The notes beneath the pieces were generated by a model. The model had not been told where the DNA came from. It saw nothing but the letters and a program-made list of their open reading frames with translations, and did no database searches. A program made the position numbers and the translations under genes. 64,000 bases of DNA, taken from NCBI RefSeq assembly GCF_026686735.1, contig NZ_CP113432.1, positions 1,364,001 to 1,428,000 of the forward strand, read 5' to 3'. How positions within the stretch are numbered: the stretch's first letter is position 1; each line of letters opens with the position of its first letter. Shown piece after piece: positions 15,946 through 25,188 of this stretch. The stretch is from Pseudomonas triclosanedens. GTDB taxonomy: Bacteria > Pseudomonadota > Gammaproteobacteria > Pseudomonadales > Pseudomonadaceae.

Positions 15946-16872
15946 TCATCCACCGCCATGGGCCATGCGGGTCGCCTCGTAGGCCTGCATGTGTGCAAGG
16001 CTCACCCTCAGCAGCGGCGCATCCAGTCGAGCTTCATGCGCGCGTCGCAGCATGTCCCCAATGATGTGCTCATGCTCGGTGGGGCCACCACGTTGCAGAT
16101 CGCGCAGCATCGATGCGGTGCCGGTGGACCCGCGCTCGGACAACGTCGTGAACATGCGGGCATAGGCGTCCTGCGATGGGATGTACCCTGAGGCGGCGGC
16201 GGTCGCCACGCATTCGCCGAGCATCTGGCGCACCAGCGCTTCGCCATCTTGTGCCTGCACGATTGCGCCAACTGGCGCGCGCATCAGCGTGGTCATGCCG
16301 GCATAGGTCGTGAGGAATACGAACTTCTCCCACATCTCCTGCAGGATGTCCTGGCTCAACACCGGTGCGAAACCGCCGCGCTCCATCAATCCATGCAACG
16401 CCTGCGCCGCGTCCTGCTGGCTGTGGGTGCGTGCGCCGAGGGCGAGGCGCTGCAGCGTGTTGAGATGCTGGATTTCACCGGCCGGGCCGAGCGCCACACC
16501 GATGTGGCACAGGCCGCCCAGAACGCGCTCGGCGCCGAAGCGCGCATCCAGGTGATCCAGATGCCGCACCCCATTGAGCAGCGGAACGATGCATGTCGAG
16601 GGGCCGATGGCGGGCGCGATGGCAGTCATCGCGCCCTCAAGATCGTAGGCCTTGCAGGCCAGCAGCACGGCATCCACGGACGGCGGTGCCTCGACGACTG
16701 TTTTCACGGGAAGGGTCAGGTCACCCAAAGGGCTCTTGATGACGAGCCCGGTCTCGGCGAGTTGTGCGGCGCGTCTCGGCCGGACCAGGAAACGCACGTC
16801 CACGCCGGCCGCGGCCAGACGCCCGCCGAAATAGCCCCCGATCCCACCTGCACCCAGCACCAGAAGACGCAT
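15946..16872 (-). CDS. Ketopantoate reductase-like (PanE/ApbA) oxidoreductase
   Basis: This 308-residue protein begins MRLLVLGAGGIGGYFGGRLA, the NADPH-binding GxGxxG motif of ApbA/PanE enzymes, which reduce 2-dehydropantoate to pantoate. The middle has LLACKAYDLEGAM and LLNGVRHLD (usually NG at the substrate site). The C-terminal domain carries WEKFVFLTTYAGMTTLMRAPVGAI, the family helix. I chose 16872 over an ATG six bases upstream because AGGAG (16880-16884) is then seven bases away. It is divergent from an XRE-cupin regulator. The true substrate of such solitary paralogues is often not pantoate. Confidence 0.8.
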   Translation of the reverse strand: MRLLVLGAGGIGGYFGGRLAAAGVDVRFLVRPRRAAQLAETGLVIKSPLGDLTLPVKTVVEAPPSVDAVLLACKAYDLEGAMTAIAPAIGPSTCIVPLLNGVRHLDHLDARFGAERVLGGLCHIGVALGPAGEIQHLNTLQRLALGARTHSQQDAAQALHGLMERGGFAPVLSQDILQEMWEKFVFLTTYAGMTTLMRAPVGAIVQAQDGEALVRQMLGECVATAAASGYIPSQDAYARMFTTLSERGSTGTASMLRDLQRGGPTEHEHIIGDMLRRAHEARLDAPLLRVSLAHMQAYEATRMAHGGG

Positions 16873-16896
16873 GGCCATGCTCCTGTTTGAATTTGA

Positions 16897-16920
16897 GAAT
16901 TTCTACTATAGTAGAAATTC
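16897..16920. promoter_or_regulatory. Perfect 24-bp palindrome between divergent genes
   Basis: GAATTTCTACTA (16897-16908) is followed immediately by its exact reverse complement (16909-16920). It lies 24 bp from the panE-like start and 63 bp from the XRE-cupin start. The AT-rich site is the obvious operator for the neighbouring regulator and would cover a promoter. Confidence 0.7.
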
Positions 16921-16983
16921 GTGGCGCGATCGATTTCAGCGCCATTGATACCCCACGCATCCATCCTGACTTGATTGCGGCCC

Positions 16984-17580
16984 ATGCCGAATTCCTCCGC
17001 TCCTCAGACCACGCCGAAAGGCGAGCGCGCCGAAGCGCTCCCGAGCAATCTTCGGCGTCTGCGCCTGGAGGCGCAGCTCACCCTCGATCGGCTCGGGGCG
17101 TTGTCGGGTGTGAGCCGCGCGATGATCTCCAAGATCGAACGTGGCGCGTCGGTTCCCACTGCCACGGTGCTGGGCAAGCTTGCCGCCGCACTGCAGGTCA
17201 GTCTGTCTCAACTCCTGGGGGGATTCCATGCGCGCCAGCCCAGGCTGCATGGCAGGGAGCGCCAGGCGGTCTATCACGACCCCGCTTCCGGCTTTGAACG
17301 CCGTTCTCTTTCGCCGCTGTTCGAGGATGGCGCGGTCGATCTGGCCTTCAACGTGTTGCCTCCGGGCAAGTCCGTCGAGTTCCCCCCGCACCATGCGGGC
17401 GTGGAGGAGTTTCTCGTCGTGCATGAGGGGGCGCTTACCGTGGTCATCGACGGAAGGCGCTTCGACGTCGCTGCCGGAGATACGTTGTTCTTTCCTTCGG
17501 ATTGCGTGCATGAGTTCCGCAATGAAGGCGGCGAGCCGGCTGTCTTCTATATCGTGATCAACGATCGGACGCGGCGTTAG
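16984..17580 (+). CDS. XRE-family regulator with C-terminal cupin sensor
   Basis: This 198-residue protein has an N-terminal helix-turn-helix (LRRLRLEAQLTLDRLGALSG, then VSRAMISKIERGASVPT) at about residues 20-75. A cupin_2 domain at about 110-190 contains HHAGVEEFLVVHEGALTVVI and GDTLFFPSDCVHEF. This architecture is common in regulators that sense a small metabolite and repress a divergent enzyme gene. The neighbour is a PanE-like reductase, and the perfect palindrome between them is the likely binding site. The ICE helicase before it and the PilL-like gene after it show that the pair is an insertion. Confidence 0.85.
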   Translation: MPNSSAPQTTPKGERAEALPSNLRRLRLEAQLTLDRLGALSGVSRAMISKIERGASVPTATVLGKLAAALQVSLSQLLGGFHARQPRLHGRERQAVYHDPASGFERRSLSPLFEDGAVDLAFNVLPPGKSVEFPPHHAGVEEFLVVHEGALTVVIDGRRFDVAAGDTLFFPSDCVHEFRNEGGEPAVFYIVINDRTRR

Positions 17581-17759
17581 GCGGCGAGATCCCCCCGGCA
17601 CGACCATTCGCCGCGGCATGATCCCGACATGCGTCCTGGCGACCGCGCGGTTGCCGGCATTGCTTTCGGCAAATCGGGAGCCGACGGATTCGCTTTGTTT
17701 GCTGTGACAAAGGGCCGGCGCGGCGATGGTGATGGCTCGTTGTTTCAGGACACCGATCC

Positions 17760-18344
17760 ATGCGCCCATCCCGCCAGCCCTTCCGTATTGCCGGACGCAG
17801 CCATCCGATCCGTTTGCCCGGCTTGCTCCTGGCCGCCATGGCCAGCGGCTGCGCGATGACGAACGCCGTGCCACCGACGCCCGTATCCAAAGTCACCGAC
17901 ATCGCGCCCGAAGCCGTGATGGAGTTCGTGCCGGTGACGCGGTATGGCCGCTACACCCTGGTCGAACTCGCGCCCACAGCGGCCCAGCACGACCTGTTGC
18001 TGCAGGTGGTGGATGTGGAGATCCCCGGCACGCTGGGCGCCACCGTCGGGGATGCCCTCCGGCACCTCGTTCTGCGTTCCGGCTACCGGCTGTGCGATGA
18101 GCAGTCCACCGATCTGTTGGCCTTGCCGCTGCCGGCGGCTCACTACCGGCTCGGCCCGCTCCTGCTGCGCGATGCGCTCTTGACACTGGCCGGCCCCGTC
18201 TGGGATCTGCAGGTCGACGACGGTGAGCGGAAGGTGTGCTTCATCCGCAGCCTCAGGGAGGCTCATACGCCACACGAGCCCAAGCCACCGGAAATCAACC
18301 GTTCGGCGGAGCCCCCTCCGCTGATCCGGGAGGTTTCGCCATGA
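17760..18344 (+). CDS. PilL-like ICE lipoprotein (TIGR03748)
   Basis: This 194-residue protein has an N-terminal signal with a lipobox-like end (LLLAAMASGC, about residues 24-33), so it should be an outer-membrane lipoprotein. The core has FVPVTRYGRYTLVELAP and GDALRHLVLRSGYRLC, which match the PilL N-terminal family of ICE proteins related to type IV pilus and conjugation machinery. It opens the transfer operon in this window and ends in an ATGA overlap with the next gene. The 179-bp gap before it shows nothing clear. Confidence 0.75.
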   Translation: MRPSRQPFRIAGRSHPIRLPGLLLAAMASGCAMTNAVPPTPVSKVTDIAPEAVMEFVPVTRYGRYTLVELAPTAAQHDLLLQVVDVEIPGTLGATVGDALRHLVLRSGYRLCDEQSTDLLALPLPAAHYRLGPLLLRDALLTLAGPVWDLQVDDGERKVCFIRSLREAHTPHEPKPPEINRSAEPPPLIREVSP

Positions 18345-18988
18345 CCATCCGGGACTCGGCGACGGGCCAGCGCACGACGCTGCTGCGGGTCGCGGCCGCA
18401 ACCTGGTTGTTGCTCGTCAGCGCGGTGGTGCTGGTGGATCACATGGCCTTGTCCGGGCTGGCGGAACAGACCCAGGCCTTCGCGCCCACCGCGCAGGTGT
18501 CCCTGCTCGAATCCCGACTGGACGGCCTCTCGCATCGGATCGAACAACGCCATACTCAGCCCGCCGCCTTGCCGCAGGCGCGCTACGAGCAGGACACCGC
18601 GGCGTTGGACCAGCGGCTGGCGGCGATCGAGCTGGCGCAGGCCCAATACGCCGCCACCGATGCGCTGCACGCATTGGAAACCCGCGTCACGCGACTGGAA
18701 GCCCGCCTGGTCTCGCGCCAGCCCAAGCTGCCCGCACCACGGCCATCCCAACCTGTGGCGGCCCAACCCAAGCCTGTTGAGCCTTCATTCCGCCTGATCG
18801 GAGTGGAACTGCGTGCGGGAGAACACTTCGTGTCGGTGATGCCTGCCGATGGCACCGGGCTGGCCGATGTCCGCCTGCTGCGCGCCGGAGAGTCGGAGGG
18901 TGGCTGGCGACTGGACGGGATCGAGCGCGATGGCGCCGTCTTCCGGCAGGGAGACGAGATCCGCAGGCTGCCCATCCCGCCCCGATAA
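18341..18988 (+). CDS. Membrane-anchored ICE transfer protein, PilP-like
   Basis: The 215-residue protein has one N-terminal membrane segment (LLRVAAATWLLLVSAVVLVD, about residues 14-33). A helical stalk, probably coiled coil (residues 50-120), and a Pro-rich linker follow. The small C-terminal domain (RLIGVELRAGEHFVSVMPAD ... RRLPIPPR) resembles pilus-assembly or periplasmic connector proteins. It is probably an inner-membrane protein with a periplasmic domain. The start overlaps the upstream stop (ATGA). I do not recognise a more exact family. Confidence 0.55.
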   Translation: MTIRDSATGQRTTLLRVAAATWLLLVSAVVLVDHMALSGLAEQTQAFAPTAQVSLLESRLDGLSHRIEQRHTQPAALPQARYEQDTAALDQRLAAIELAQAQYAATDALHALETRVTRLEARLVSRQPKLPAPRPSQPVAAQPKPVEPSFRLIGVELRAGEHFVSVMPADGTGLADVRLLRAGESEGGWRLDGIERDGAVFRQGDEIRRLPIPPR

Positions 18989-19002
18989 GGAGGCCCACAC
19001 CG

Positions 19003-19749
19003 ATGGTCCCGCGCCACTTGACCCCGCCGTTGCTGGTTGCATTGCTGGCCGCCTCCGCCATGCAGGCGGCGCTCGCGCAGCCCACCGGCGCAACCACCGC
19101 GGCCAGGACGGCGCCGAGCCGTGAAGCGCCTGCGGCCATCGCTCGCAGCGACGAACAGCGGGCGCAGGACTGGGGGCTGCGCACGGATGAATGGACGCGC
19201 TATCGCGAGTTGATGCAGGGGCCGCTGGGCGTCTACTCGCCCAGCCTCGACCCGCTCACGGCCCTCGGTATCGAAGCACGTTCCGACGAGGAGCGCCGCC
19301 GCTACGCGGAATTGCAGGTTCGGGCTGAAGCCCGGCGGGTCGAGAAGACGCTGGCCTACCAGCGTGCCTACGACGCCGCCTGGCAACGGATCGCGCCGGG
19401 CATGGCGAGGGTCAACCTACCCGGTGCCAAGCCGACCGGCGCGGGCACCACCATCGCATCAGGCACCGACCGAACCGCCGTCTTCGTGAAGGACGGCTGT
19501 ACCGCCTGCGACCAGGCCGTGCAGCGGCTGCAAGCGTCGGGCGTCGAGTTCGATGTCTATGTCGTCGGCAGTCGCACCGACGACGCGCGCATTCGTGAAT
19601 GGGCACGCCGGGCCCGTATTGACCCGGCGAAAGTGCGCGCACGGCACATCACCCTCAACCACGACGGTGGCCGCTGGCTGTCCCTCGGCCTGCAGGGCGA
19701 ACTGCCCGCCGTCGTGCGCCAGGTCGGCGGTCAATGGCAGCGGCAGTAG
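19003..19749 (+). CDS. TIGR03759 family ICE protein
   Basis: This 248-residue exported protein has a signal peptide ending near ALAQ (residues 1-25). Its conserved core is SDEQRAQDWGLRTDEWTRY and MQGPLGVYSPSLDPL TALGIEA. A C-terminal thioredoxin-like segment carries CTAC (Cys166, Cys169) in VFVKDGCTACDQAV. TIGR03759 proteins are periplasmic components of the PFGI-1-type transfer system. The CxxC motif suggests a thiol role or disulphide. The end overlaps the transglycosylase start by 16 bp. Confidence 0.85.
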   Translation: MVPRHLTPPLLVALLAASAMQAALAQPTGATTAARTAPSREAPAAIARSDEQRAQDWGLRTDEWTRYRELMQGPLGVYSPSLDPLTALGIEARSDEERRRYAELQVRAEARRVEKTLAYQRAYDAAWQRIAPGMARVNLPGAKPTGAGTTIASGTDRTAVFVKDGCTACDQAVQRLQASGVEFDVYVVGSRTDDARIREWARRARIDPAKVRARHITLNHDGGRWLSLGLQGELPAVVRQVGGQWQRQ

Positions 19750-20312
19750 GCCTCGCGCGTCTCGCGCTCCTGCTGCTGGCTTGCTGGCCACTCGGCCAGG
19801 CGAAGGCCGGGGAGGTTCCGCCGCCGGCCTACCAGTTCGCGGCACAGCGTGCGGGCATTCCGGCGGCGGTGTTGTACGCGGTGGCCTTGCAGGAGAGTGG
19901 CACCCGGTACCACGACCGCCTCGTGCCCTGGCCCTGGACGCTCAACGTGGCTGGGGCATCGCGTCGATTCGCCACCCGTACCGAGGCCTGCGCCGGCCTG
20001 CACCAGGCATTGCGCGACGTGCCGCGCACCCGCATCGACGCCGGCCTGGGCCAGATCAACCTGGGCTACCAGCGTCACCGCTACGACCACCCCTGCGAAC
20101 TGCTCGATCCCTATCGGAACCTAGCGCTGGCCGCGCAGATCCTGCGCGAGCAGCACGCGCCGGGCCAGGACTGGCTGATCACGATCGGCCGCTACCACCG
20201 TCCCGCTGGTGGCGCACCCGCTGCGCGCTACCGACAGAGTGTTGGCCGCCACTTGGCCCGCGTACTGGGCGAGCCAGCGCGGGGCGCGGATACCCGGAGA
20301 ACCCTGCCATGA
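19734..20312 (+). CDS. Conjugation-associated lytic transglycosylase
   Basis: This 192-residue protein has a signal peptide (LARLALLLLACWPLGQAKA). An SLT-type domain follows, with AVALQESGTRYH; Glu54 is the likely catalytic residue. GLGQINLGYQRHRYD, corresponding to the GlmQi motif, and LAAQILREQH complete it. Such enzymes open peptidoglycan for assembly of the transfer apparatus in the periplasm. The gene overlaps its neighbours on both sides (16 bp and ATGA), so it is tightly coupled to the operon. Confidence 0.85.
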   Translation: MAAAVGLARLALLLLACWPLGQAKAGEVPPPAYQFAAQRAGIPAAVLYAVALQESGTRYHDRLVPWPWTLNVAGASRRFATRTEACAGLHQALRDVPRTRIDAGLGQINLGYQRHRYDHPCELLDPYRNLALAAQILREQHAPGQDWLITIGRYHRPAGGAPAARYRQSVGRHLARVLGEPARGADTRRTLP

Positions 20313-20860
20313 AGCCTCGAATCTTCCGTCCGGCTACGCGGTGGCTGCTCGGCTTGCTGCCGCTCGTGTCCGTGCCAGCCGCTTTCGCACAATCGCCGCC
20401 CTTGATCGTCGTCGAGGATCACGGCGGTGCCTCCGCGCTGCCTTACTACCAAGCCCTGGACCTGCAACCGCGCACCGGAAGCAGGCCATCTCCCAGGATC
20501 GAGATGCCACGCCTGCCCGAAGGGCCTTCTGGCGAGGCGGCCATGCTGCCGGTGCGTTCTGCCCATTTGGCCCCTGGCGATGTGGCTCCCCGGGCGATCC
20601 AGGCGCCGGGGCTCACGCCGATGTTCCTGGTTGGTGATGACCAGCGCTCCCATGCCTGGCTGCGCCAGCGTGCCCCGGCGCTGCGCGAGCTCGGGGCCGT
20701 GGGGTTGGTGGTCCAGGTCGAGTCACCGCAGGCACTGGCGTCACTGCGTGCCCTGGCGCCCGGGCTGATGCTGGCACCGGCGTCCGGGGACGAACTGGCC
20801 GAGCGCCTGGGGCTGCGCCACTACCCGGTGCTGGTGACCGCCACCGGCATCGAACAGTGA
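20309..20860 (+). CDS. TIGR03765 family ICE protein (PFL_4695 type)
   Basis: This 183-residue protein has a signal peptide ending AAFAQ. Its core contains VVEDHGGASALPYYQAL, IEMPRLPEG and FLVGDDQRSHAWLRQRAPAL, with a thioredoxin-like C-terminus (LRHYPVLVTATGIEQ). It is a standard gene immediately before TraD in PFGI-1-type elements. Its exact role in transfer is unknown. ATGA coupling to the transglycosylase gene is visible, and only ten bases separate it from TraD. Confidence 0.85.
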   Translation: MKPRIFRPATRWLLGLLPLVSVPAAFAQSPPLIVVEDHGGASALPYYQALDLQPRTGSRPSPRIEMPRLPEGPSGEAAMLPVRSAHLAPGDVAPRAIQAPGLTPMFLVGDDQRSHAWLRQRAPALRELGAVGLVVQVESPQALASLRALAPGLMLAPASGDELAERLGLRHYPVLVTATGIEQ

Positions 20861-20870
20861 GAACTGCCCG

Positions 20871-23027
20871 ATGGCCCAGCCGCACGCCGTCGAAGTCCTG
20901 CTGCGGCCAGCGGTGGAGCTATACACCGTTGCCGTATGCGCAGGCGCCGCGGTGGTGTGCGTGGTGGCACCGTGGTCGCTCGCGTTGAATCCGGTACTCG
21001 GCCTCGGCAGCGCGCTGGCCTTCCTGGCCTTCGGCGCGATTCGCCTGCGCGACGCCTGGGCCATCCTGCGGTACCGCCGCCACATCCGTCGTCTGCCTCG
21101 CTACGTGATGACGAGCCGTGACGTGCCAGTGAGCCAGTACCGTCTGTTCGTTGGGCGTGGCTTCCGCTGGGAGCAACGACACACCCATCGGCTGACGCAG
21201 ACCTACAAGCCCGAGTTCCGGCGCTACGCCGAACCGACGACGTTCTACCGCCTGGCGCGCCGCCTGGAGGAGCGGCTGGAGTTCGCGCCGCCGCCGCTGC
21301 CTAGGCTGGCGCGGGCACTGGCCTGGGACAACCCGCTCAACCCGGTCCGGCCTTTGCCGCCAGTGGGTGGCATGCCGCGCCTGCATGGCATCGAGCCGCA
21401 CGAGACCGACGTCACCCTGCCGCTGGGCGAGCGTGTGGGCCACACCCTGGTGCTCGGTACCACGCGCGTGGGCAAGACGCGCCTGGCCGAACTGTTCATC
21501 ACGCAGGACATCCGCCGCAAGGTCCATGGCGAGCACGAGGTGGTGATCGTCTTCGATCCCAAGGGCGATGCCGATCTGCTCAAGCGCATGTATGTCGAGG
21601 CCAGGCGAGCCGGACGCGAGGGCGAAATGTACGTGTTCCACCTGGGCTGGCCCGACATCTCGGCACGCTACAACGCCGTGGGCCGGTTCGGGCGCATCTC
21701 GGAGGTCGCCACGCGCGTTGCGGGGCAGCTTTCCGGCGAGGGCAACAGCGCCGCGTTCCGCGAGTTCGCCTGGCGCTTCGTCAACATCATCGCGCGCGCC
21801 CTAGTGGAACTGGGGCAGCGGCCAGACTACCTGCTGATCCAGCGCCATGTCGTCAACATCGACGCGCTGTTCATCGAGTACGCCCAGCACTTCTTCGCCC
21901 GAACCGAGCCCAAGGCCTGGGAGGTGATCGTCCAGCTCGAAGGACGCCTCAACGACAAGACCATCCCGCGCCACATGGTCGGGCGAGAAAAGCGGGTGGT
22001 GGCACTGGAGCAGTACCTGTCGCAGACGCGAACCTATGACGCGGTGCTCGACGGCCTGCGCTCCGCGGTGCGCTACGACCGCACCTACTTCGACAAGATC
22101 GTCGCCTCGCTGTTGCCGCTGCTGGAGAAGCTCACCACCGGCAAGATCGCGCAACTGCTCGCGCCGAACTATTCCGACCTGTCCGACCCGCGCCCGATCT
22201 TCGACTGGATGCAGATCATCAGGAAGCGGGCCGTGGTCTATGTGGGACTGGATGCGCTGTCCGACGCCGAAGTGGCGGCGGCCGTCGGCAACAGCATGTT
22301 CAGCGACCTGGTGTCGGTAGCGGGGCACATCTACAAGCACGGCATCGACGATGGCTTGCCTGGAGCATCGGCCAATGCCAAGGTCGCCATCAATGTCCAT
22401 GCGGACGAGTTCAACGAACTGATGGGCGATGAGTTCATCCCGCTCATCAACAAGGGTGGCGGTGCAGGCATGCAGGTCACGGCCTATACGCAGACGCTCT
22501 CGGACATCGAGGCGCGCATCGGCAATCGCGCCAAGGCCGGCCAGGTCATCGGCAACTTCAACAACCTGTTTATGCTGCGGGTGCGCGAGACCGCCACCGC
22601 CGAACTGCTGACACGACAACTGCCGAAGGTGGAGGTCTACACCACCACGCTGGTCAGCGGCGCCACCGACAGTTCCGACATCCACGGTCCGACCGACTTC
22701 ACCAGCAACGCGCAGGACCGCATCAGCACGTCGAGCGTGCCACTCATCGAGCCTGCGCACGTGGTCGGCCTGCCCAAGGGGCAGTGTTTCGCCCTCATCG
22801 AAGGCGGTAACCTGTGGAAGGTCCGCATGCCGTTGCCTGCGCCCGATCCGGACGAAGCCATGCCCCGGGACCTGCAACAACTGGCCGGCTACATGCGCCA
22901 GCACTACGCCGAGGCGGGGGAATGGTGGGAGGGCAACGGGCTGCCCCGGTCGCACGACGACGCGTTGCCAGCGGATCTGGCCGAGGAAGTGCAAGAAGGC
23001 ACGCCGGATGAAGAGGCGCCATCGTGA
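20871..23027 (+). CDS. traD: TraD-type conjugative coupling protein (TIGR03743)
   Basis: This 718-residue VirD4/TraD-like ATPase links the relaxosome to the transfer channel. Two membrane segments lie at about residues 15-60 (YTVAVCAGAAVVCVVAPWSL and ALAFLAFGAI). Walker A is GTTRVGKT at 196-203, and Walker B lies near VVIVFDPKGDAD. A TraG-type C-terminal motif includes KVAINVHADEFNELMGDEF and GGAGMQVTAYTQT. The acidic tail may contact the relaxase. It is complete and typical in length, and its stop overlaps the GTG start of TIGR03747. Confidence 0.92.
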   Translation: MAQPHAVEVLLRPAVELYTVAVCAGAAVVCVVAPWSLALNPVLGLGSALAFLAFGAIRLRDAWAILRYRRHIRRLPRYVMTSRDVPVSQYRLFVGRGFRWEQRHTHRLTQTYKPEFRRYAEPTTFYRLARRLEERLEFAPPPLPRLARALAWDNPLNPVRPLPPVGGMPRLHGIEPHETDVTLPLGERVGHTLVLGTTRVGKTRLAELFITQDIRRKVHGEHEVVIVFDPKGDADLLKRMYVEARRAGREGEMYVFHLGWPDISARYNAVGRFGRISEVATRVAGQLSGEGNSAAFREFAWRFVNIIARALVELGQRPDYLLIQRHVVNIDALFIEYAQHFFARTEPKAWEVIVQLEGRLNDKTIPRHMVGREKRVVALEQYLSQTRTYDAVLDGLRSAVRYDRTYFDKIVASLLPLLEKLTTGKIAQLLAPNYSDLSDPRPIFDWMQIIRKRAVVYVGLDALSDAEVAAAVGNSMFSDLVSVAGHIYKHGIDDGLPGASANAKVAINVHADEFNELMGDEFIPLINKGGGAGMQVTAYTQTLSDIEARIGNRAKAGQVIGNFNNLFMLRVRETATAELLTRQLPKVEVYTTTLVSGATDSSDIHGPTDFTSNAQDRISTSSVPLIEPAHVVGLPKGQCFALIEGGNLWKVRMPLPAPDPDEAMPRDLQQLAGYMRQHYAEAGEWWEGNGLPRSHDDALPADLAEEVQEGTPDEEAPS

Positions 23028-23773
23028 AAGAGCCCGCCGCGACCGCCGAGCGACAGCAGGCACGCCAGCGCGGCCTGGTCGCCAGCGTGGTCACGCTGCC
23101 ATGGCGCCTGTTCGGCGTGTTGGTCGCCTCGCTGCTGCTGTCCATCGTCATCGAATGCGTCGGCATGCACCTGTTCTGGCCCGACCAGGGCTGGCGCCAC
23201 GCGCAGGGCATGCTCGACTACGAACTGAACCAGCTCTCCACCCATTTCACCCGGAGCGCCGTTGTGCAGGAGCCGGGACGCACCGCGCGCTGGCTGGTGG
23301 AGAGCACCTACGAGTGGGTTTTCGTGAAGACGGGCTTGTTGGACTGGATGCGCGACGCCTCGGCGCAGGCTAGCGCACCTAGCCGAGGCGTGCACCGGGA
23401 CTTCCGCTATTACCTCGCCCAGGTCTATGTCTGGACCGAGCGCTATCTGATTGCCGCCGGCTTCACCGTCCTGACATTCATCGTCCGCCTGCTGGTCTTG
23501 GTGCTCACGCTGCCGCTGTTCCTGCTCGCGGCCTTCGTCGGCCTGGTCGATGGACTGGTTCGCCGCGACATCCGCAAGTTCGGCGCGGGGCGGGAATCGG
23601 GCTTCGTCTACCACCGGGCGAAGGCGGCCTTGATGCCGCTGGCGGTGTTGCCGTGGGTGACCTACCTGGCGTTACCGGTGTCATTGCACCCTTTGATGAT
23701 TCTGCTGCCTGCGGCGTTTCTGCTGGGACTGGCGGTGAACATCGTGGCGGCGAGCTTCAAGAAGTACATTTAG
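23024..23773 (+). CDS. TIGR03747 family ICE membrane protein
   Basis: This 249-residue protein starts with GTG at 23024, overlapping the TraD stop as GTGA. Several membrane segments are visible: LFGVLVASLLLSIVIECVGM, FTVLTFIVRLLVLVLTLPLF with AAFVGL, and the C-terminal PLMILLPAAFLLGLAVNIVA. The GLVDGLVRRDIRKFGAGRESGF loop (shortened DGLVRRDIRKFGAGRESG) is typical of the family. It normally precedes RAQPRD directly. Here its stop codon touches the stop of the convergent helicase gene, marking the left edge of the defence island. Confidence 0.88.
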   Translation: MKEPAATAERQQARQRGLVASVVTLPWRLFGVLVASLLLSIVIECVGMHLFWPDQGWRHAQGMLDYELNQLSTHFTRSAVVQEPGRTARWLVESTYEWVFVKTGLLDWMRDASAQASAPSRGVHRDFRYYLAQVYVWTERYLIAAGFTVLTFIVRLLVLVLTLPLFLLAAFVGLVDGLVRRDIRKFGAGRESGFVYHRAKAALMPLAVLPWVTYLALPVSLHPLMILLPAAFLLGLAVNIVAASFKKYI

Positions 23774-25188
23774 CCGATTGTTGGACCAGGACTACACACT
23801 ACGACCTTCATCGACCCACGGGTCATGGCGACGTAAAGGTTCTGTGCGCTCATACCCTCGATATTTAGCAGCACCGCGACTTCGGCTTCCAGCCCCTTGA
23901 GCAACAGCGTGCTGCCGACGGCGCGTTTTGGTAGCGGGCGCCCCAACAGCCGGTTCTCTTCCCGCACGCGCCGGGCCGCTTCTGCCAGAGGGACGGCCCC
24001 CGACGAGGCTTCCCGGAGCGCCTTAAGCATCCCGTAGAGGATGACCGGCCGATGCACACGTACGTTCGGCAGTGCCCGCAGTTCCGACAACAGCGCGGCG
24101 GCCGCAGCGAGAGAGGGCGCGCGCCCGAACGCCAGTGCGCGGCTTTCTGCCTCGTTCGGAGGATTCCTTGCAGTTCCCTTTGCCAACGACTCCAGGCGCC
24201 GCGTCAACTCCGCCACGCCCACATTGGTCATAACGCTCTGCGCCAGCGCCAGTAACTGCGCGAGAGCATTCGGTGCCCCCGCATCAAAGTTGCTAGCGAA
24301 GGCGATGAGGTCTTGCAGATCGACGGCCTCGACCGTCGAAGCGCCCGGCGTCTGGCTCGCAAAGTTCTGCTGTGCTGCTCGGTTGCGGCTATCGGCGATG
24401 ATGAGCACGCGCCCGTCAGCGGTTGGCGATGCCGTCCTCGCAGCGGCTAGGCGCTGGGCATGGTCGTTGGGTGGTACGGCCTGCATCCAGGTCACATGCT
24501 CCGGTGGCCCACTACGCAGATCCACCGACTGCCCTGCCGCCAACAACCGGCGGGCCTCCAACAACCATTGTCCCAGCGCTTCCGCGCCGGCGTTGCGCCA
24601 TCGCCAGGGCGTTGCCAGTTCCCCGACGACAGGAAAATGCGCGCACACGTGCTGGTTCCAGTCGGCCAGCGTATTGCCCCGGAACCCGAAGATCGCCTGC
24701 ATGGGGTCGCCCAGCACGCAGGTCGGCAGGATCAACGAGAGGAAATAGACGATGTAGTGCTGAGGCACCGAACAATCCTGGTACTCATCCACGATCAGAT
24801 GCGCATACGAGGCTTTCAGCACCTCACTGACGTGCCCGGCCTGCAGGAGCTTCCAGGCGTCGTCGCGGATAGCCGGGTAGTCCCGCGCAGGTGCAGCCAG
24901 CCGCAGAATCTCTGGATCGTGGGCGCTGCGGCCCGGAAAGGTCGAGATGAGCCGGATAGCCCAGCCATCGATCGTGCTCAATCGATAGGCGCTGGCTGGC
25001 ACACCGGCGCGGTCCAGCCGGCCACGCAAGGCCGCGACCCCGGCATTCGTGTGTGTCAGCACGAGAATGGGCTTGTTGCCCCGATGACCGGCAAGCGCGT
25101 GGGCAATCAGCTGTGTCTTGCCGCAGCCGGCCGGTGCGGTGACGGTTCCGCGTTGGATTGCACGAAGGTCGATTTCAACGTGGTCCAT
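23770..25188 (-). CDS. gajB: Gabija GajB-like UvrD-family helicase
   Basis: This 472-residue superfamily 1 ATPase has Walker A APAGCGKT at 18-25, Walker B/II LIVDEYQDCS, motif III CVLGDPMQAIFGFRGN, motif IV ATPWRWRNAG and motif VI NLYVAMTRG. It lacks the long insertions of housekeeping UvrD, and its length is close to GajB (about 490 residues). GajB pairs with the nuclease GajA in Gabija anti-phage defence. The start lies 14 bp inside the nuclease gene, showing coupling. Its stop overlaps the TIGR03747 stop on the other strand. Confidence 0.85.
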   Translation of the reverse strand: MDHVEIDLRAIQRGTVTAPAGCGKTQLIAHALAGHRGNKPILVLTHTNAGVAALRGRLDRAGVPASAYRLSTIDGWAIRLISTFPGRSAHDPEILRLAAPARDYPAIRDDAWKLLQAGHVSEVLKASYAHLIVDEYQDCSVPQHYIVYFLSLILPTCVLGDPMQAIFGFRGNTLADWNQHVCAHFPVVGELATPWRWRNAGAEALGQWLLEARRLLAAGQSVDLRSGPPEHVTWMQAVPPNDHAQRLAAARTASPTADGRVLIIADSRNRAAQQNFASQTPGASTVEAVDLQDLIAFASNFDAGAPNALAQLLALAQSVMTNVGVAELTRRLESLAKGTARNPPNEAESRALAFGRAPSLAAAAALLSELRALPNVRVHRPVILYGMLKALREASSGAVPLAEAARRVREENRLLGRPLPKRAVGSTLLLKGLEAEVAVLLNIEGMSAQNLYVAMTRGSMKVVVCSPGPTIG

